DNA of 64,000 nt from Agarophyton chilense. Its lineage: Eukaryota > Rhodophyta > Florideophyceae > Gracilariales > Gracilariaceae. The notes beneath the pieces are model-generated. The model saw only the letters and a program-made list of their open reading frames with translations, was not told the DNA's origin and did no database searches. Each line of letters begins with the position of its first letter. Positions within the stretch are counted from its first letter, which is position 1. Shown piece after piece: positions 63,529-64,000 of this stretch. Location of the stretch: assembly GCA_030374765.1 (NCBI GenBank), contig JARGXX010000002.1:1178001-1242000 (forward strand), read 5' to 3'. Made by a program: the position numbers and the translations under genes.

Positions 63529-64000
63529 GAGCTGAAGCGCTTCTTGAAGGAACATGTACTCAATGTTTTCTCATCGAGTGAGGATGAACTGGATGATGAC
63601 GGGGGGCAGGGTGCATTTGTAGGGGACGAAGAGGAGGAAGGTGGGCAAATGCGTGGCTTCGAAGACAATAATCCGGAGGGTGTTCCGAAGGGGCTGAAGA
63701 GGGCGGGACCGTATGCGGGGGGGTCGGGTATGTCGTGGGTGTACTTGGTGAATGCACTTCCGAGCGAGCGGCCGGCGGGTGAAAATGGAGTGAAGCATCA
63801 GCACCTCTGGATGCAGATGATTTACCTACGGAACAAGCACAGGGAGGAGTGCTTGAGGGTAGAAGACTTGAAAAGTGTGCACCATGCGGTTTATTGGCGT
63901 GCTACTCATAACAGGCACAAGGAACTGGGCTCCACGAAAGAACCGGTTCTTGGGGTGATTCTACCGACGAAGGACCACCCTGTGAATGAAGAGCAGGCGA
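63529..64000 (+). pseudogene. Continuation of the ParB-like frame after the second stop, partial
   Basis: The same frame continues directly after TAA at 63526 and is open to the window edge (157 codons), beginning ELKRFLKEHVLNVF, then an acidic stretch, then a globular-looking part (GMSWVYLVNALPS, HHAVYWRATHNRHK). With the two earlier parts it makes one frame of about 865 codons with two stops. It runs off the window. Confidence 0.55.

Larger units (their letters stand above)
53629..64000. mobile_element. Large tnp2/Plavaka-like DNA transposon with SET and ParB-like genes, partial
   Basis: A run of four large, mostly intact genes with no host gene between them: transposase (+), coiled-coil protein (-), SET-domain protein (-), and a ParB-like protein (+) that continues to the window edge. 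Candidate subterminal repeats lie at the left end. The plus strand is pyrimidine-rich from about 54.0 to 61.4 kb regardless of coding strand, then purine-rich. That all four genes belong to one element is inference from adjacency; the alternative is a transposase next to unrelated host genes or nested elements. Confidence 0.5.

Overview
The window reads as nuclear DNA of a photosynthetic eukaryote with compact, apparently intron-free genes set among decaying transposons. Host genes include a plastid phosphate/sugar-phosphate translocator with a transit-like extension, a Psb32/TPM-type thylakoid protein with a bipartite-looking leader, a DnaJ-type zinc-finger protein, an ELO fatty-acid elongase, an LSD1-like amine oxidase and a DHHC palmitoyltransferase. 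Single-exon genes, plastid proteins, copia and chromodomain Ty3 elements together suggest a florideophyte red alga of the Chondrus crispus kind. This is inference; I ran no search.

Layout. 0-3.1 kb: fossils of two different DNA transposases on the minus strand. 3.06-11.89 kb: an inactivated, nearly full-length Ty3/gypsy chromodomain retrotransposon on the minus strand with two ~446-bp LTRs and a decayed open frame on its antisense strand. 12.2-14.8 kb: a possible copia LTR and RNase H fragments. 14.8-36 kb: host gene block (orphan basic protein, LRR-like protein, DHHC enzyme, secreted TIG/quinoprotein-like protein, plastid translocator, DnaJ-type zinc finger, LSD1-like oxidase, tail-anchored orphan). 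36-39.9 kb: no recognisable gene. 39.9-45.5 kb: Psb32-like, ELO, and a coiled-coil protein with LEA-like 11-mers. 46.8-49.65 kb: an internally deleted Ty1/copia element with a primer site matching the initiator-tRNA anticodon arm. 51.5 kb: a LINE endonuclease scrap.

53.6-64.0 kb is the most unusual region. It looks like one large DNA transposon running off the right edge. It holds a tnp2/Plavaka-like transposase (+), a 891-aa coiled-coil protein (-), a SET-domain protein (-) and, divergent from the SET gene, a long frame (+) with a ParB/sulfiredoxin-fold-like DGHHR motif, broken by two single in-frame stops. A eukaryotic transposon module pairing a transposase with SET and ParB-like proteins is the best candidate for an undescribed system here. 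The AAACTAGC motif clustered near its left end is also clustered at the start of the window, next to the fossil transposases.
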